From NCBI GenBank assembly GCA_947474445.1, contig CANJJY010000001.1, positions 1 to 35,423 on the forward strand: a stretch of DNA of 35,423 bases. The letters are read 5' to 3'. A program made the position numbers and the translations under genes. Position 1 is the first letter of the stretch, and each line of letters begins with the position of its first letter. Below the pieces are notes generated by a model. It was not told where the DNA came from. It made no database searches and worked only from the letters and a program-made list of their open reading frames with translations. This document shows, one piece after another, positions 25,433 to 33,257 of the stretch. The stretch is from Oligoflexaceae bacterium (GTDB taxonomy: Bacteria; Bdellovibrionota_B; Oligoflexia; Oligoflexales; Oligoflexaceae).

Positions 25433-26087
25433 GCTTCAGAATCGCCTCACCTTGTATCGCCCTGATGGCCTTGCGCCCGAGCTGCTAGCCGTCAGCAAAG
25501 GTCATCCCGCTTCGCGCATTCGCGAACTCTTCCATTTAGGCCAAAAGCGATTTGGCGAAAATTATGTCCAGGAACTCCTGTCAAAAGCTGAGGAACTAGC
25601 CGATTTATCCATCGAATGGGTTTTCATCGGCCACCTTCAGTCCAATAAGATCCGAAAGCTGCTCGACGTTTGCACCGCAATTCAGACTTTGGCTCAATGG
25701 TCCCATGCCGAGCAGATAGCGCGCGTGATCGACCAGCGCGGTCATGCCCCCTTTGAGGTGTACCTCGAAGTTAAGGTCGACGTGGGCGACACCAAAAGCG
25801 GCCTTGCATGGGGCGATGTTCTGCCGATGAGCCAGCGAATTCAAAAGGAACTTCCTCAGCTACGGCTGCGTGGCCTTATGGCGATTCCTCCGAGTATTTA
25901 TCAAGACGAGACTTTTACCGAGGTCCCCCCGCTCTATCGGGACCTCCGGGATCTTGCCTCGCAAGTAGGGGATGGACTTCTGTCTCTCGGCATGTCCGGC
26001 GACTTGCGACTTGCTCTCGCTGCTGGGTCCGATCAAGTGAGAATAGGCCAGGCACTGATGGGACCTCGCGCCTCGCGTCATGAGTGA
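25389..26087 (+). CDS. yggS: YggS/PROSC family PLP-binding homeostasis protein
   Basis: A cytoplasmic pyridoxal-phosphate carrier-like protein of the YggS (PLPBP) family, 232 aa, a fold-type III barrel involved in B6 homeostasis. Family features are LLAVSKGHP with the PLP lysine (Lys37), GENYVQELLSKAEEL, EWVFIGHLQSNKIRKLL, EVKVDVGDTKSGL, RGLMAIPP, and LGMSGDLRLALAAGSDQVRIGQALMG. The ATG at 25389 lies inside the preceding gene (44-base overlap), with AAGGAT 8 bases upstream. No proC or PilT neighbour is present, unlike many genomes. YggT, its frequent neighbour elsewhere, is encoded 2.4 kb downstream. Confidence 0.93.
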   Translation: MLGKAPQDLAQTYSELQNRLTLYRPDGLAPELLAVSKGHPASRIRELFHLGQKRFGENYVQELLSKAEELADLSIEWVFIGHLQSNKIRKLLDVCTAIQTLAQWSHAEQIARVIDQRGHAPFEVYLEVKVDVGDTKSGLAWGDVLPMSQRIQKELPQLRLRGLMAIPPSIYQDETFTEVPPLYRDLRDLASQVGDGLLSLGMSGDLRLALAAGSDQVRIGQALMGPRASRHE

Positions 26088-26235
26088 ACAGTCTCCTTGG
26101 CCCTGCACGGGGCTTTCGCGGCTAAAGTCTCGCCGGAAACGGGCAAGTCTGCTAGTCTCAGACATTCTAAGGGCATGATGGGAATTGGCGCACACCCTTT
26201 CAATGCTGATGAATTTGCGCCCAGCGAGGATGGCG

Positions 26236-28326
26236 ATGCAGACCCGTGAAAATCCCCTGTTGGACAACCACGATTTACCCCATTTCGATAGAATCGCTCC
26301 TGAGCATGTCCGTCCGGCGGCGGAAGAAATCTTACGCCGCTGCGAAGCGGCTCTTCAGCAGTTGGAAGCAAGCGCCGAAGTTAGCTGGCTAGGGGTCCTT
26401 GAACCTTTAGAACGCATTCGCCGCCAACTTCACAGCACGTGGAGTCCAGTTCAGCATCTCATCGGTGTGAAAAATTCGGCAGCCCTCCGTGAGGTCTACG
26501 AGAGTACTCTGCCTTTAATGGTGAGCTTTTCCTTGCGGCTTTCGCAGAGCAAAGCAGTTTTCGCAAGGCTCAAAAGCCTGCGAGAAGGCCCCCTATGGTC
26601 GCAGCTGAATTCAGCTCAGCAACGCGTGATTCACCATGCCCTTCTCAACGCCAGATTGTCCGGCATTGAGCTCGAAGGTCCAGAGCAAGAACGATTCAAC
26701 GAAATCTCAAAGCGTCTCTCGCAGCTACAGACCAGTTTCTCAAACAATGTTCTCGATGCAACCAAAGAGTTCGAGCTTCTGGTTCGCAACCCTGCAGACC
26801 TCGAGGGTGTCCCTGCTAATTTTAAAGCGTACTGGTCAGGAAACTTCAATCAGAGGCATCCTAACGATGCCAAAAGCACGGTTGAAGAGGGGCCCTGGAG
26901 TGTGACCCTCGATTTTGCCAGCTATATGCCTTTCTTAAAATACTGCCGCAATCGCACTCTGCGCGAGCAGATCTATCGGGCCTACGTGACGCGCGCTTCG
27001 ACGGGCAAACTGGACAACAGACCAAATATTCACGAGATTATAGAACTGCGGCAGGAGCAGGCCCGTTTACTTAAGTATCCGAACTACGCCGAAGTCAGTT
27101 TAGCGATGAAGATGGCCGGTAAAGTTCCCGCGGTCGATCAGCTTCTCCACGACTTAGCAGATGCTGCCGCGCTCCCAGCTCGACGTGAAATCGACGAACT
27201 CAAAGTTTTCGCCGGCCAACTCGGTCAGCGCGAGGAACTTAAGAATTGGGATATGCATTATTATCTCGAGAAAATGCGTCAAAAGAAATTTGACTTCAGC
27301 GACGACGAATTACGTCCGTATTTCCCGCTCCCACGCGTTCTCGAGGGATTATTTTCTTTGCTCAAAAAGCTGTTTGGAATCCAGGTCGAGGAAAAGAAAA
27401 CCGGTATTCCTCGCTGGCATCCAGACGTCATGTACTTTGATGTTCTAGACGAAAAAAACAAGAAAATCGCCGCCTTCTACCTCGACCCTTACTCTAGACC
27501 GGCCGAAAAGCGAGGGGGAGCTTGGATGGATACCTGTCTGGATCGAGGCCATTACCAGGGTCGAGAGATTGTGCCTGTCGCCTATCTCGTCTGCAACGGA
27601 ACGCCTCCCATAGGATCGACTCCCTCGCTCCTCAGCTTTGATGAAGTTGAGACTCTCTTTCATGAGTTCGGTCACGGACTGCAGCATATGCTAACCCGAA
27701 TCGATCAACTCGACGTTGCCGGCATCAACGGGATTGAATGGGATGCCGTCGAACTTCCCAGCCAATTCATGGAAAACTGGTGCTATCAGAAACCTGTCAT
27801 TAAAAATCTGACTAAGCACATCGAGACCGGTGCCACCCTACCCGACGAACTCTTCGATAAAATAAATCTGGCAAAAACCTTCAATGCTGCCAACTCCATG
27901 GTAAGGCAGCTGCATTTTGCAATGGTCGATATGGAGTTGCACGCGCGGTTTGACCCTCAAGGCAAAGAAACCATCGAAGAGCTCAACGCGCGCATAGCAA
28001 ACAAGATTTGTCCCATTCCCCCTTTGCCGGAAGATCGTGCCCTTTGCACGTTTGAACATATTTTTTCTGGCTCATATGCGGCTGGCTATTATAGCTACAA
28101 ATGGGCTGAGGTTCTCAGCGCTGATGCCTTCAGTCGCTTTGAAGAAGAAGGCTTGGACGATGGAACAGTCGCTCGCGTTGGTCGGGATTTTCGCGATACG
28201 GTCCTGTCGCTCGGAGGGAGTCTTCACCCTATGGATGTCTTTACCCGCTTTCGAGGTCGACCTCCACGCGTCGATGCACTCTTACGGCACAACGGGTTGA
28301 GTGAAGGTGCAGATGGACCTTCTTAA
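26236..28326 (+). CDS. prlC: M3 family zinc oligopeptidase (oligopeptidase A-like)
   Basis: A cytoplasmic thimet-type metallopeptidase of 696 aa (E. coli OpdA is 680) that degrades short peptides, including cleaved signal peptides. The zinc motif is HEFGHGLQHML (His476, Glu477, His480) with the downstream NGIEWDAVELPSQFMENW segment. RPAEKRGGAWMDTC and the terminal FSGSYAAGYYSYKWAEVLSADAF also match the family. The start region ENPLLDNHDLPHFDRIAPEHV aligns with the usual OpdA N-terminus. ATG at 26236 is preferred over the TTG at 26185 because GCGAGG lies 6 bases upstream; ATG at 26230 abuts the same site. It is 148 bases after yggS, with only short weak hairpins between. Confidence 0.95.
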   Translation: MQTRENPLLDNHDLPHFDRIAPEHVRPAAEEILRRCEAALQQLEASAEVSWLGVLEPLERIRRQLHSTWSPVQHLIGVKNSAALREVYESTLPLMVSFSLRLSQSKAVFARLKSLREGPLWSQLNSAQQRVIHHALLNARLSGIELEGPEQERFNEISKRLSQLQTSFSNNVLDATKEFELLVRNPADLEGVPANFKAYWSGNFNQRHPNDAKSTVEEGPWSVTLDFASYMPFLKYCRNRTLREQIYRAYVTRASTGKLDNRPNIHEIIELRQEQARLLKYPNYAEVSLAMKMAGKVPAVDQLLHDLADAAALPARREIDELKVFAGQLGQREELKNWDMHYYLEKMRQKKFDFSDDELRPYFPLPRVLEGLFSLLKKLFGIQVEEKKTGIPRWHPDVMYFDVLDEKNKKIAAFYLDPYSRPAEKRGGAWMDTCLDRGHYQGREIVPVAYLVCNGTPPIGSTPSLLSFDEVETLFHEFGHGLQHMLTRIDQLDVAGINGIEWDAVELPSQFMENWCYQKPVIKNLTKHIETGATLPDELFDKINLAKTFNAANSMVRQLHFAMVDMELHARFDPQGKETIEELNARIANKICPIPPLPEDRALCTFEHIFSGSYAAGYYSYKWAEVLSADAFSRFEEEGLDDGTVARVGRDFRDTVLSLGGSLHPMDVFTRFRGRPPRVDALLRHNGLSEGADGPS

Positions 28327-28350
28327 AGTGGCTGGTCAAAAAATCATCGT

Positions 28351-28380
28351 TTTATACCGTCGTTTCTGAAAGAATATAAC
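28351..28380 (+). promoter_or_regulatory. yggT: Candidate promoter for yggT
   Basis: -35 TTTATA (28351-28356) and -10 TATAAC (28375-28380) are separated by 18 bases, about 70 bases before yggT. A 5-bp CCTGG/CCAGG hairpin (28400-28417) lies in the leader. Confidence 0.4.
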
Positions 28381-28432
28381 AGATCAATCTCTCCATGCGC
28401 CTGGCCACTGACCCAGGTGTAAAGGAGGGAAG

Positions 28433-28468
28433 ATGTTAAGGAGGGGTCTCTTATGGGTGCTGGCTTAG
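28433..28468 (+). CDS. 11-codon leader ORF overlapping the yggT start
   Basis: A strong AAAGGAGGG (28421-28429) sits 3 bases before an ATG that opens the peptide MLRRGLLWVLA, ending in TAG at 28466-28468. The yggT ribosome site and start (28453) lie inside this ORF in another frame. It may be a translated leader or just a duplicated ribosome-binding site. No peptide homology is claimed. Confidence 0.3.
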   Translation: MLRRGLLWVLA

Positions 28469-28743
28469 CAGAAGCTCTCAGACAAGTTCTCGGCTATTTT
28501 TTTCAACTGGTCCAGCTTCTGGTTTTGGCTTCGGTCATTTGCAGCTGGGTCGGTGATAGAAATAATGCCATCGTCCAGATGATTTACAATATCACAGAGC
28601 CTATCTACCGGCCCTTGCGTCGTCTCACGTCTCGCATTCCGGGTCCATTTGATTTGGCACCCATTTTTCTATTATTCATCATTATCTTTCTCGAAAAGTT
28701 TTCTATGTCTTTACTCTATCAATACGCGCAGACCGGCGGCTGA
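28453..28743 (+). CDS. yggT: YggT family inner-membrane protein
   Basis: A 96-aa membrane protein of the YggT family, linked in other bacteria to osmotic tolerance and envelope or division functions. Two hydrophobic segments (about 12-32 and 66-90) flank the conserved loop ICSWVGDRNN...YNITEPIYRPLRRLTSRIPGPFDLAPIF. The motif PxYxPLRR...PG.FDLAP is the family signature. AAGGAGGGG precedes the ATG. It has a small leader ORF and candidate promoter. The gene could be co-transcribed with the downstream transporter genes (73-base gap). Confidence 0.92.
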   Translation: MGAGLAEALRQVLGYFFQLVQLLVLASVICSWVGDRNNAIVQMIYNITEPIYRPLRRLTSRIPGPFDLAPIFLLFIIIFLEKFSMSLLYQYAQTGG

Positions 28744-28816
28744 TCGCAAGATTTTCCCGATTTGAATCCATAGTTTCGCTTCTGATCTGAGGTCTTCTTT
28801 CACAAGGTTGACTGCC

Positions 28817-29503
28817 ATGCTTCGACCCTTGTTCATGTCAGGTTTGGGGGCTATTGTTTTCGGATCGATTCTTTGGCAGGGGCTGCCTCGGCGCGTCGCT
28901 GAACTGCAGCGGACTTATGATATTGCAGCCTCGCCTCCTTTGTCTCAGATCAACCCGGTGTTTATCGATCTGCTCACATTTGGTCATAAGGCTATCTATG
29001 ATGATTTCATCAATCTCTGGCTCCTCCAGATTTTGATGGATACACGAAAACCTTCTGACCCCGAACAACTGATGCAATCGGTGCGTTCCGTGATCAGGCA
29101 TCATCCGCGCCTCGAGACGGTTTACATGCTCTCGTGTTTTACAATGTACCTCGAATACAAGAGACCCGAATTCTGCCAAGAAATCATCCTTGCTGGCCTT
29201 CAGGCTTTTCCAGACAGCTGGCGTCTGCCCATGACTCAAGGCTATGTTCACTATTTCCTTCTCAAAGAACCTGCTCAAGCAGCAAGTTTTTTCATGATGG
29301 CGGCATCCCGAACGCAATCGCCCGACTATGTAAAGCGCGTGGTCCAAAAACTCTTAAAAGAGAATGAGTTGAATGCTGACGACCTGCAGCGTAGCATGGA
29401 GATCATGGGTGGAACTCAAATCGGGGACCAATTTCTCATGCTGCTGCAAAGCTTGGGCAAAGCTCCCCATGATAAAGAGCCCTCTGAGGCACCGCGCGAA
29501 TAA
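28817..29503 (+). CDS. Membrane-anchored helical protein preceding an ABC transporter
   Basis: I do not recognise a named family. The 228-aa protein has one N-terminal membrane segment (about 8-24, FMSGLGAIVFGSILWQG). A helical region follows that looks TPR-like (LETVYMLSCFTMYLEYKRPEFC, GLQAFPDSWRLPMTQGYVHYF, EPAQAASFFMMAASRTQSPDYVKRV) and probably faces the periplasm. ATG at 28817 has AAGG 9 bases upstream; a TTG at 28808 in frame is less likely. It ends 11 bases before the ABC ATPase gene, so it is in the same transcription unit and may be an accessory part of that exporter. Confidence 0.7.
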   Translation: MLRPLFMSGLGAIVFGSILWQGLPRRVAELQRTYDIAASPPLSQINPVFIDLLTFGHKAIYDDFINLWLLQILMDTRKPSDPEQLMQSVRSVIRHHPRLETVYMLSCFTMYLEYKRPEFCQEIILAGLQAFPDSWRLPMTQGYVHYFLLKEPAQAASFFMMAASRTQSPDYVKRVVQKLLKENELNADDLQRSMEIMGGTQIGDQFLMLLQSLGKAPHDKEPSEAPRE

Positions 29504-29514
29504 GGGGATTACGC

Positions 29515-30487
29515 ATGCAAGCACCCTTCATCCTTGAAATTAAGAACCTTAGTAAGCGTTTTGATAAAGATCTTTTCAAAAAGAGCCAGACGGTCCTGGA
29601 TTCTCTGAGTTGCGGGTTTCCGGAAGCCCAATGCACAGGCCTTATGGGGCACAATGGTGCCGGCAAAACCACGACGATCAGAACAATATTTGGGTTGATT
29701 CGCCCCGATGCGGGGGAGGTCCTGTTCCGCGGCTCGCCTCTTACTCTCAAGGATAAGAGGCGAATTGGATACATGCCAGAGACCAATAAACTCCCTGTTA
29801 ATCTCACCTGTGAAGAAATTCTTCTGCATCACCTTAAAGTGTTCAATCCCACTGAAATCAGTCCTCGCCATTACAAAGAGACAGTCAAAGGGAAGCTCGA
29901 AGAAATCGGCCTTTGGGATCATCGAAAAAAAAAAGGTGGGAAAGCTATCTAAAGGCATGGGCCGTCGCCTTTCTTGGGCACAAGCCACCATTCATCGGCC
30001 AGAATTGATTATTTTGGACGAACCCATGTCTGGCCTTGATCCTTTAGGTCATCGGCTGATGGCCGATCTCATCAATAGGCTTCGAGCTGAGAAGGTCAGT
30101 ATTATCCTCTGCACCCATGAACTTTGGTCCATAGCTGAGCTTTGTGATCAGGTTCATATCCTCAATCACGGACGACTGGCTTTTTCAACGATGCATGAAG
30201 GCACAAACTCTCAGCCCTTAAGTGAACCGACCCACCATCGCTTAGTTCTATCAGGCTGTTTGCCCCAACAGATTGAAGAACTCAAGTTGACGAGCAAGTT
30301 ACCTCATTGGCAATGCCTCGAAGTTCGATCGCGACGGATTGAACTCGGTTTTCGCGAATACAGTGATTGCGTGAAGTGGCTCCAAGCCAGTCTTATGAAG
30401 GGCTTGGTCATCGTCGATTTCAAAAAGTCTTCGTCCTTAGATGAAGAACATCTTATCCAATATTTTGGAGAGGAACGAAGCGCATGA
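29515..30487 (+). CDS. ABC transporter ATP-binding protein, reading frame interrupted at an A10 run
   Basis: The ATPase of an ABC-2 type exporter, split in two frames. The first part (29515-29952) carries Walker A GHNGAGKTTT (45-54) and ends HRKKKGGKAI-stop. The second part, in the next frame, carries signature LSKGMGRRLS, Walker B LIILDEP, D-loop SGLDPLG and H-loop CTHEL, and runs to 30487. The break lies at ten A (29925-29934). Nine A would read HRKKKVGKLSKGMG and give one intact 323-aa protein, so one base is extra. The downstream permease overlaps the stop by ATGA and is intact. The cause may be a real mutation, a sequencing error, or transcript slippage on the A run restoring frame in some messages. 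Confidence 0.85.
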
Positions 30488-31254
30488 GAGCCTTGCTACC
30501 AGTTGCCCAAGAAACTTTTCTTCGCCTGCGGCGTGATCGAATGTTTTTACCCGCGGCGATGGTGGGTCTCGGACTCCTAGCTCTATCGGGGCTTGCCAGC
30601 TATTGGGGAGTCGAAGAGTTTCTAAAAATACTGTACGACCTCGGGACGACGGCTTTTCTATTTACTGGCGCAACTGTAGCTATTTTTTGGGGAAACAAGA
30701 TCATCACCGATTCAAGGCAAGAAGGATCGCTCGAAGTCCAACTTGCCTCGCCGATCAGTCGTTCGACATGGTTGCTTGGAAAATTTTTTGGTTTGACCGC
30801 CGGACTCGTGACTCTCGCCATTGTTCTCCTCATCGGCTGGCAAGGTATTTACGCATCCTATGGAATGGGCTGGATACCCAAAAACGACATCATTATTTTT
30901 GCTGTCTTAGGTATCAGCTGGATTATTATGGGAGCTGTAGCCATACTTTTTGCCAGCTTGGCGTCAGCCGCTATCGCCCTTTTCTGCACAATCTGGATGT
31001 TTGTTATCGGATTAATGTCGGCTCCTATCATGCAAGCACTTGCGCCCGACACTCCCGCCGGGACGCGCCGCGCCGTCGAGATTTTAGCTGGGCTTTGGAA
31101 TCTACATAGTTTTAATCTAGGCTCATATGGTGGCAAAACAGAATTCTTGGGCCAATTTGAACTTTTGTCACGATGCACTTATGGTTTTGCCTTGATCGGA
31201 GTATTCCTTTCCCTTGCCTGCTTTTTCTTTCAGCGACGCGACATAATTGGCTGA
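30484..31254 (+). CDS. ABC-2 type transporter permease
   Basis: A 256-aa inner-membrane protein with about six hydrophobic segments (roughly 22-42, 52-69, 97-120, 137-160, 161-180 and 230-248). The segment FWGNKIITDSRQEGSLEVQLASPISRSTWLLGKF is the cytoplasmic coupling region typical of ABC-2/NosY-like permeases, which carry the pattern E.R.G.l..lL..PisR....GK. It starts at ATG 30484, overlapping the ATPase gene stop by four bases. It is the membrane partner of the preceding ATPase. The substrate is unknown. A hairpin terminator follows. Confidence 0.85.
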   Translation: MRALLPVAQETFLRLRRDRMFLPAAMVGLGLLALSGLASYWGVEEFLKILYDLGTTAFLFTGATVAIFWGNKIITDSRQEGSLEVQLASPISRSTWLLGKFFGLTAGLVTLAIVLLIGWQGIYASYGMGWIPKNDIIIFAVLGISWIIMGAVAILFASLASAAIALFCTIWMFVIGLMSAPIMQALAPDTPAGTRRAVEILAGLWNLHSFNLGSYGGKTEFLGQFELLSRCTYGFALIGVFLSLACFFFQRRDIIG

Positions 31255-31275
31255 ATCCTATCAGGGAAGAACGTG

Positions 31276-31305
31276 GACCGCACGGCTCCCATGCGGTCAT
31301 TTATA
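31276..31305 (+). terminator. Hairpin terminator after the ABC permease
   Basis: A 7-bp perfect stem, GACCGCA (31276-31282) and TGCGGTC (31292-31298), with a 9-base loop is followed by ATTTATAAT. It lies 22 bases after the permease stop. The T tract is mixed with A, so termination may be partial. Two TATAAT sequences (31302-31307 and 31314-31319) follow and could serve the next gene, though no good -35 is seen. Confidence 0.55.
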
Positions 31306-31349
31306 ATCTGAGATATAATGGTAGGATCACTCCCTCGGCGAGGTCTCAG

Positions 31350-31688
31350 ATGGCTCGGGCAATTACCCAAAATTTCGCGTGGATCGCTGCATTTCTGCTG
31401 AGTTCCATAGTCTTTGCTGCTTTGGTCGCCATGGTCTTCATGCTCAATCCAGGCAAGCACAGTGATGAAGGTGCAGCTCATTCTGAATCGGGGCACGAAG
31501 AAGCCGCCCAGCATGAAAGCGAAGACGGACATCACGAACCGCATGCTGCCGAGGAACCTGCCTCTGCCGAAGTTCAGCACGGCAAAGAGCATGCGGCCCC
31601 AAAAGCACCCGCTGACGAAGAAGAAATCTCTGCAGAATCAATCAAGAAAAGTGACCATCATGAGCCTGAGGCAGCGCCTCATCATTAA
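31350..31688 (+). CDS. Small membrane-anchored His/Glu/Ala-rich protein
   Basis: I do not recognise this 112-aa protein. A short N-terminus is followed by one membrane segment (residues about 8-32, FAWIAAFLLSSIVFAALVAMVFML). The remaining ~76 residues form a hydrophilic, probably disordered tail with 13 histidines, many glutamates and alanines (for example ESGHEEAAQHESEDGHHEPH) and ending PHH. Such tails can bind metal ions, but that is inference. ATG at 31350 has GAGG 6 bases upstream, and begins the membrane segment correctly; an in-frame start further up lies inside the permease gene. It faces the convergent GT2 gene 24 bases away. Confidence 0.7.
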   Translation: MARAITQNFAWIAAFLLSSIVFAALVAMVFMLNPGKHSDEGAAHSESGHEEAAQHESEDGHHEPHAAEEPASAEVQHGKEHAAPKAPADEEEISAESIKKSDHHEPEAAPHH

Positions 31689-31712
31689 AAAGTCAATGTG
31701 AGTTCATGCAAA

Positions 31713-32525
31713 TTAGATGGGAGAACTTCTCTCAGCCAGGTGTCGCTGAAGCGTCTCCGCTTCCTTGTCTTCAGATTCCTGCCGATGCCCGCGCGCTTTG
31801 CCGCGACGCTGTTGCCAGCGGAGTCCCCATACGCGATAGAAGGCCTCGAGGACAATGCGGCCCGACATTTTCGATTGACCTTCACGTCTCTCTGAAAACA
31901 AGATCGGGTGCTCGAGCAGACGGTAGCCAGCGCGCCCCGCACGAAATTTCAATTCGATCTGAAACGAATACCCCTCGCTTCGCACACTTTCCAAACCGAT
32001 CGACCGCAGAACTTCGGCTCGCCATACATTGTATCCACCGGTCAGATCTCGCACTTTCATGCCGAGGATCGTGCGTGCATAGAAGCTTCCTGCCAGTGAA
32101 ATAAGCTTTCTAAGGGGATGCCAATTTTCGGTGCCCCCCCCTTCAACATAGCGGCTGCCTATGACGACCGGCGCAACATTGAGCTTGGCCAACATATGCG
32201 GCAATTCACTGGGAGGATGGGAAAAATCGGCATCGATCTCGACCAGAGCTAGATACCCCTCCTCTAAAGCCCAGGTAAATCCCGCGATGTAAGCGGTGCC
32301 CAGCCCGAGTTTTCCAGATCTTTCCATCAAGTGGAGTTGAGTTGTATGTTCGATCTGCATCTCACGGACGAGCTGTGCCGTTCCATCCTGGCTATTGTCA
32401 TCAACCACCAGAATGTGCACGTGGGGAACATGAGCCCAGATGTCTCGGATGATAGGCACGATGTTCTGTGCTTCATTATATGTTGGTATCACCACAAGGC
32501 ATGATTTGACCGATGAGGCTGGCAC
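31713..32525 (-). CDS. Polyprenol-phosphate mannosyltransferase-like GT2 glycosyltransferase
   Basis: A cytoplasmic GT2 enzyme of 270 aa resembling dolichol/polyprenol-phosphate mannose synthases. The N-terminus reads CLVVIPTYNEAQNI (9-22), then VVDDNSQDGT (40-49), LGLGTAYIAGFTWALEEGY, the metal-binding EIDADFSHPP (96-105), VIGSRYVEGGG, RDLTGGYNVWRAEVL and SEGYSFQIELKFRAG, all family features. No C-terminal membrane domain is present, so it is the soluble type. The start is GTG at 32525 with a perfect AAGGAG 7 bases upstream; the longer TTG frame would place that site inside the gene. The charged C-terminal tail is divergent. Sugar donor and acceptor are inferred from the family. Confidence 0.88.
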   Translation of the reverse strand: MPASSVKSCLVVIPTYNEAQNIVPIIRDIWAHVPHVHILVVDDNSQDGTAQLVREMQIEHTTQLHLMERSGKLGLGTAYIAGFTWALEEGYLALVEIDADFSHPPSELPHMLAKLNVAPVVIGSRYVEGGGTENWHPLRKLISLAGSFYARTILGMKVRDLTGGYNVWRAEVLRSIGLESVRSEGYSFQIELKFRAGRAGYRLLEHPILFSERREGQSKMSGRIVLEAFYRVWGLRWQQRRGKARGHRQESEDKEAETLQRHLAERSSPI

Positions 32526-32586
32526 AGAACGTCTCCTTCCCAAATCCAGATCCCAGTTTGGCTATACCTGGGACAAGCTTTGCATT

Positions 32587-32592
32587 ATTATA
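32587..32592 (-). promoter_or_regulatory. Possible -10 element for the GT2 gene
   Basis: A perfect TATAAT on the minus strand about 60 bases before the GTG start, in the divergent gap. No -35 at the correct spacing was seen, so support is weak. Confidence 0.3.
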
Positions 32593-32639
32593 CAGACGGC
32601 TCAGAGTGAGCAGCAGAATTCTAAGCACTAGGCGCCTTT

Positions 32640-32867
32640 ATGGCTGATAACAAGCAGAAGTCCAAGAACAATTTAATCGACCTTGCAAGCGAACGTCAGC
32701 GCATGCAGCAGCGTTCGCATGTTCAAAAAGGCAAAAAGCTGACCCGCAGCAGCAAAGGGCCGGATAAATCAGTGAATGGGTCGGCAATTCGCTGGTATCA
32801 CTACATCCAGCTCATCGTTTTTCTCGCCTTTTTTGCCTATTTTATGAAGCAGTGCCGTGGTGTTTAG
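32640..32867 (+). CDS. Small basic single-span membrane protein (75 aa)
   Basis: A short hypothetical protein: a Lys/Gln/Arg-rich N-terminal half (MADNKQKSKNNLIDLASERQ...) and one C-terminal membrane segment (WYHYIQLIVFLAFFAYFM, about 52-69) ending CRGV. It is probably tail-anchored in the inner membrane with the basic part in the cytoplasm. The ribosome site is weak (AGGCG 7 bases before ATG). It overlaps the HNH gene 3' end by four bases. Function unknown. Confidence 0.6.
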   Translation: MADNKQKSKNNLIDLASERQRMQQRSHVQKGKKLTRSSKGPDKSVNGSAIRWYHYIQLIVFLAFFAYFMKQCRGV

Positions 32868-33169
32868 GAGTCTATTTTGTGTGGGTCGTCGTTCTTAAGT
32901 CCCGACTTATAGCCTTCCCATTCTACTGCGGTATAGCTCCGTTTCAATAGATTGCAGTTCTTGCAGGCTGGTACGAGATTGCCAGCGGTGCTTCGCCCTC
33001 CACGGCTGATGGGTACGACGTGATCCATCGTGACTTCTTCGCGCATAATTGGCGCATCACAATAGTAACATTGAGTCTTTTGAATCAGATTTTGCCACCA
33101 CCGAGACTTTTTAATCTCTTTGGCTTTCTGACGTTCTCGTCGTTCGCCTTCTTCATCGAGTTCAAACAC
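32864..33169 (-). CDS. Stand-alone HNH endonuclease
   Basis: A 101-aa HNH-family nuclease. Two zinc knuckles, CYYC (34-37) and CKNC (69-72), flank the ββα-metal core VTMDHVVPISRGGRSTAGNLVPAC, with Asp49-His50 and Asn64 as expected. An Arg/Lys-rich helix (about 8-24) precedes it. GTG at 33169 is chosen because a near-perfect anti-SD match, GGGGAGGTGA, lies just upstream; a GTG nine bases earlier overlaps that site. There is no intron, phage or restriction partner beside it, so the target is unknown. It follows the TIGR04282-like gene by 88 bases on the same strand. Confidence 0.88.
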   Translation of the reverse strand: MFELDEEGERRERQKAKEIKKSRWWQNLIQKTQCYYCDAPIMREEVTMDHVVPISRGGRSTAGNLVPACKNCNLLKRSYTAVEWEGYKSGLKNDDPHKIDS

Positions 33170-33174
33170 GCTGC

Positions 33175-33192
33175 TCACCTCCCCTCGCGGGG
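33175..33192 (-). promoter_or_regulatory. Shine-Dalgarno of the HNH gene inside a CCCC-GCGA-GGGG hairpin
   Basis: In the mRNA, CCCC (33192-33189), a GCGA loop of the stable GNRA class (33188-33185) and GGGG (33184-33181) form a hairpin whose 3' arm is the first part of GGGGAGGTGA (33184-33175), the ribosome site of the HNH gene. Pairing would mask part of that site. Confidence 0.45.
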
Positions 33193-33257
33193 TATACCAA
33201 AGAGTCAGTTCTTGAGCCAGGCAATTCAGGCATGCTTAAGTTTTCACTTTGCATTTT

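Noticed and set aside
28838..29347. 169-codon minus-strand open frame
   Set aside because: It is antisense to the membrane-anchored protein gene of the transporter unit and has no signal or ribosome site.
30603..31109. 168-codon plus-strand open frame in another frame of the permease gene
   Set aside because: The permease frame shows membrane segments and a coupling helix; the alternative is compositionally random.
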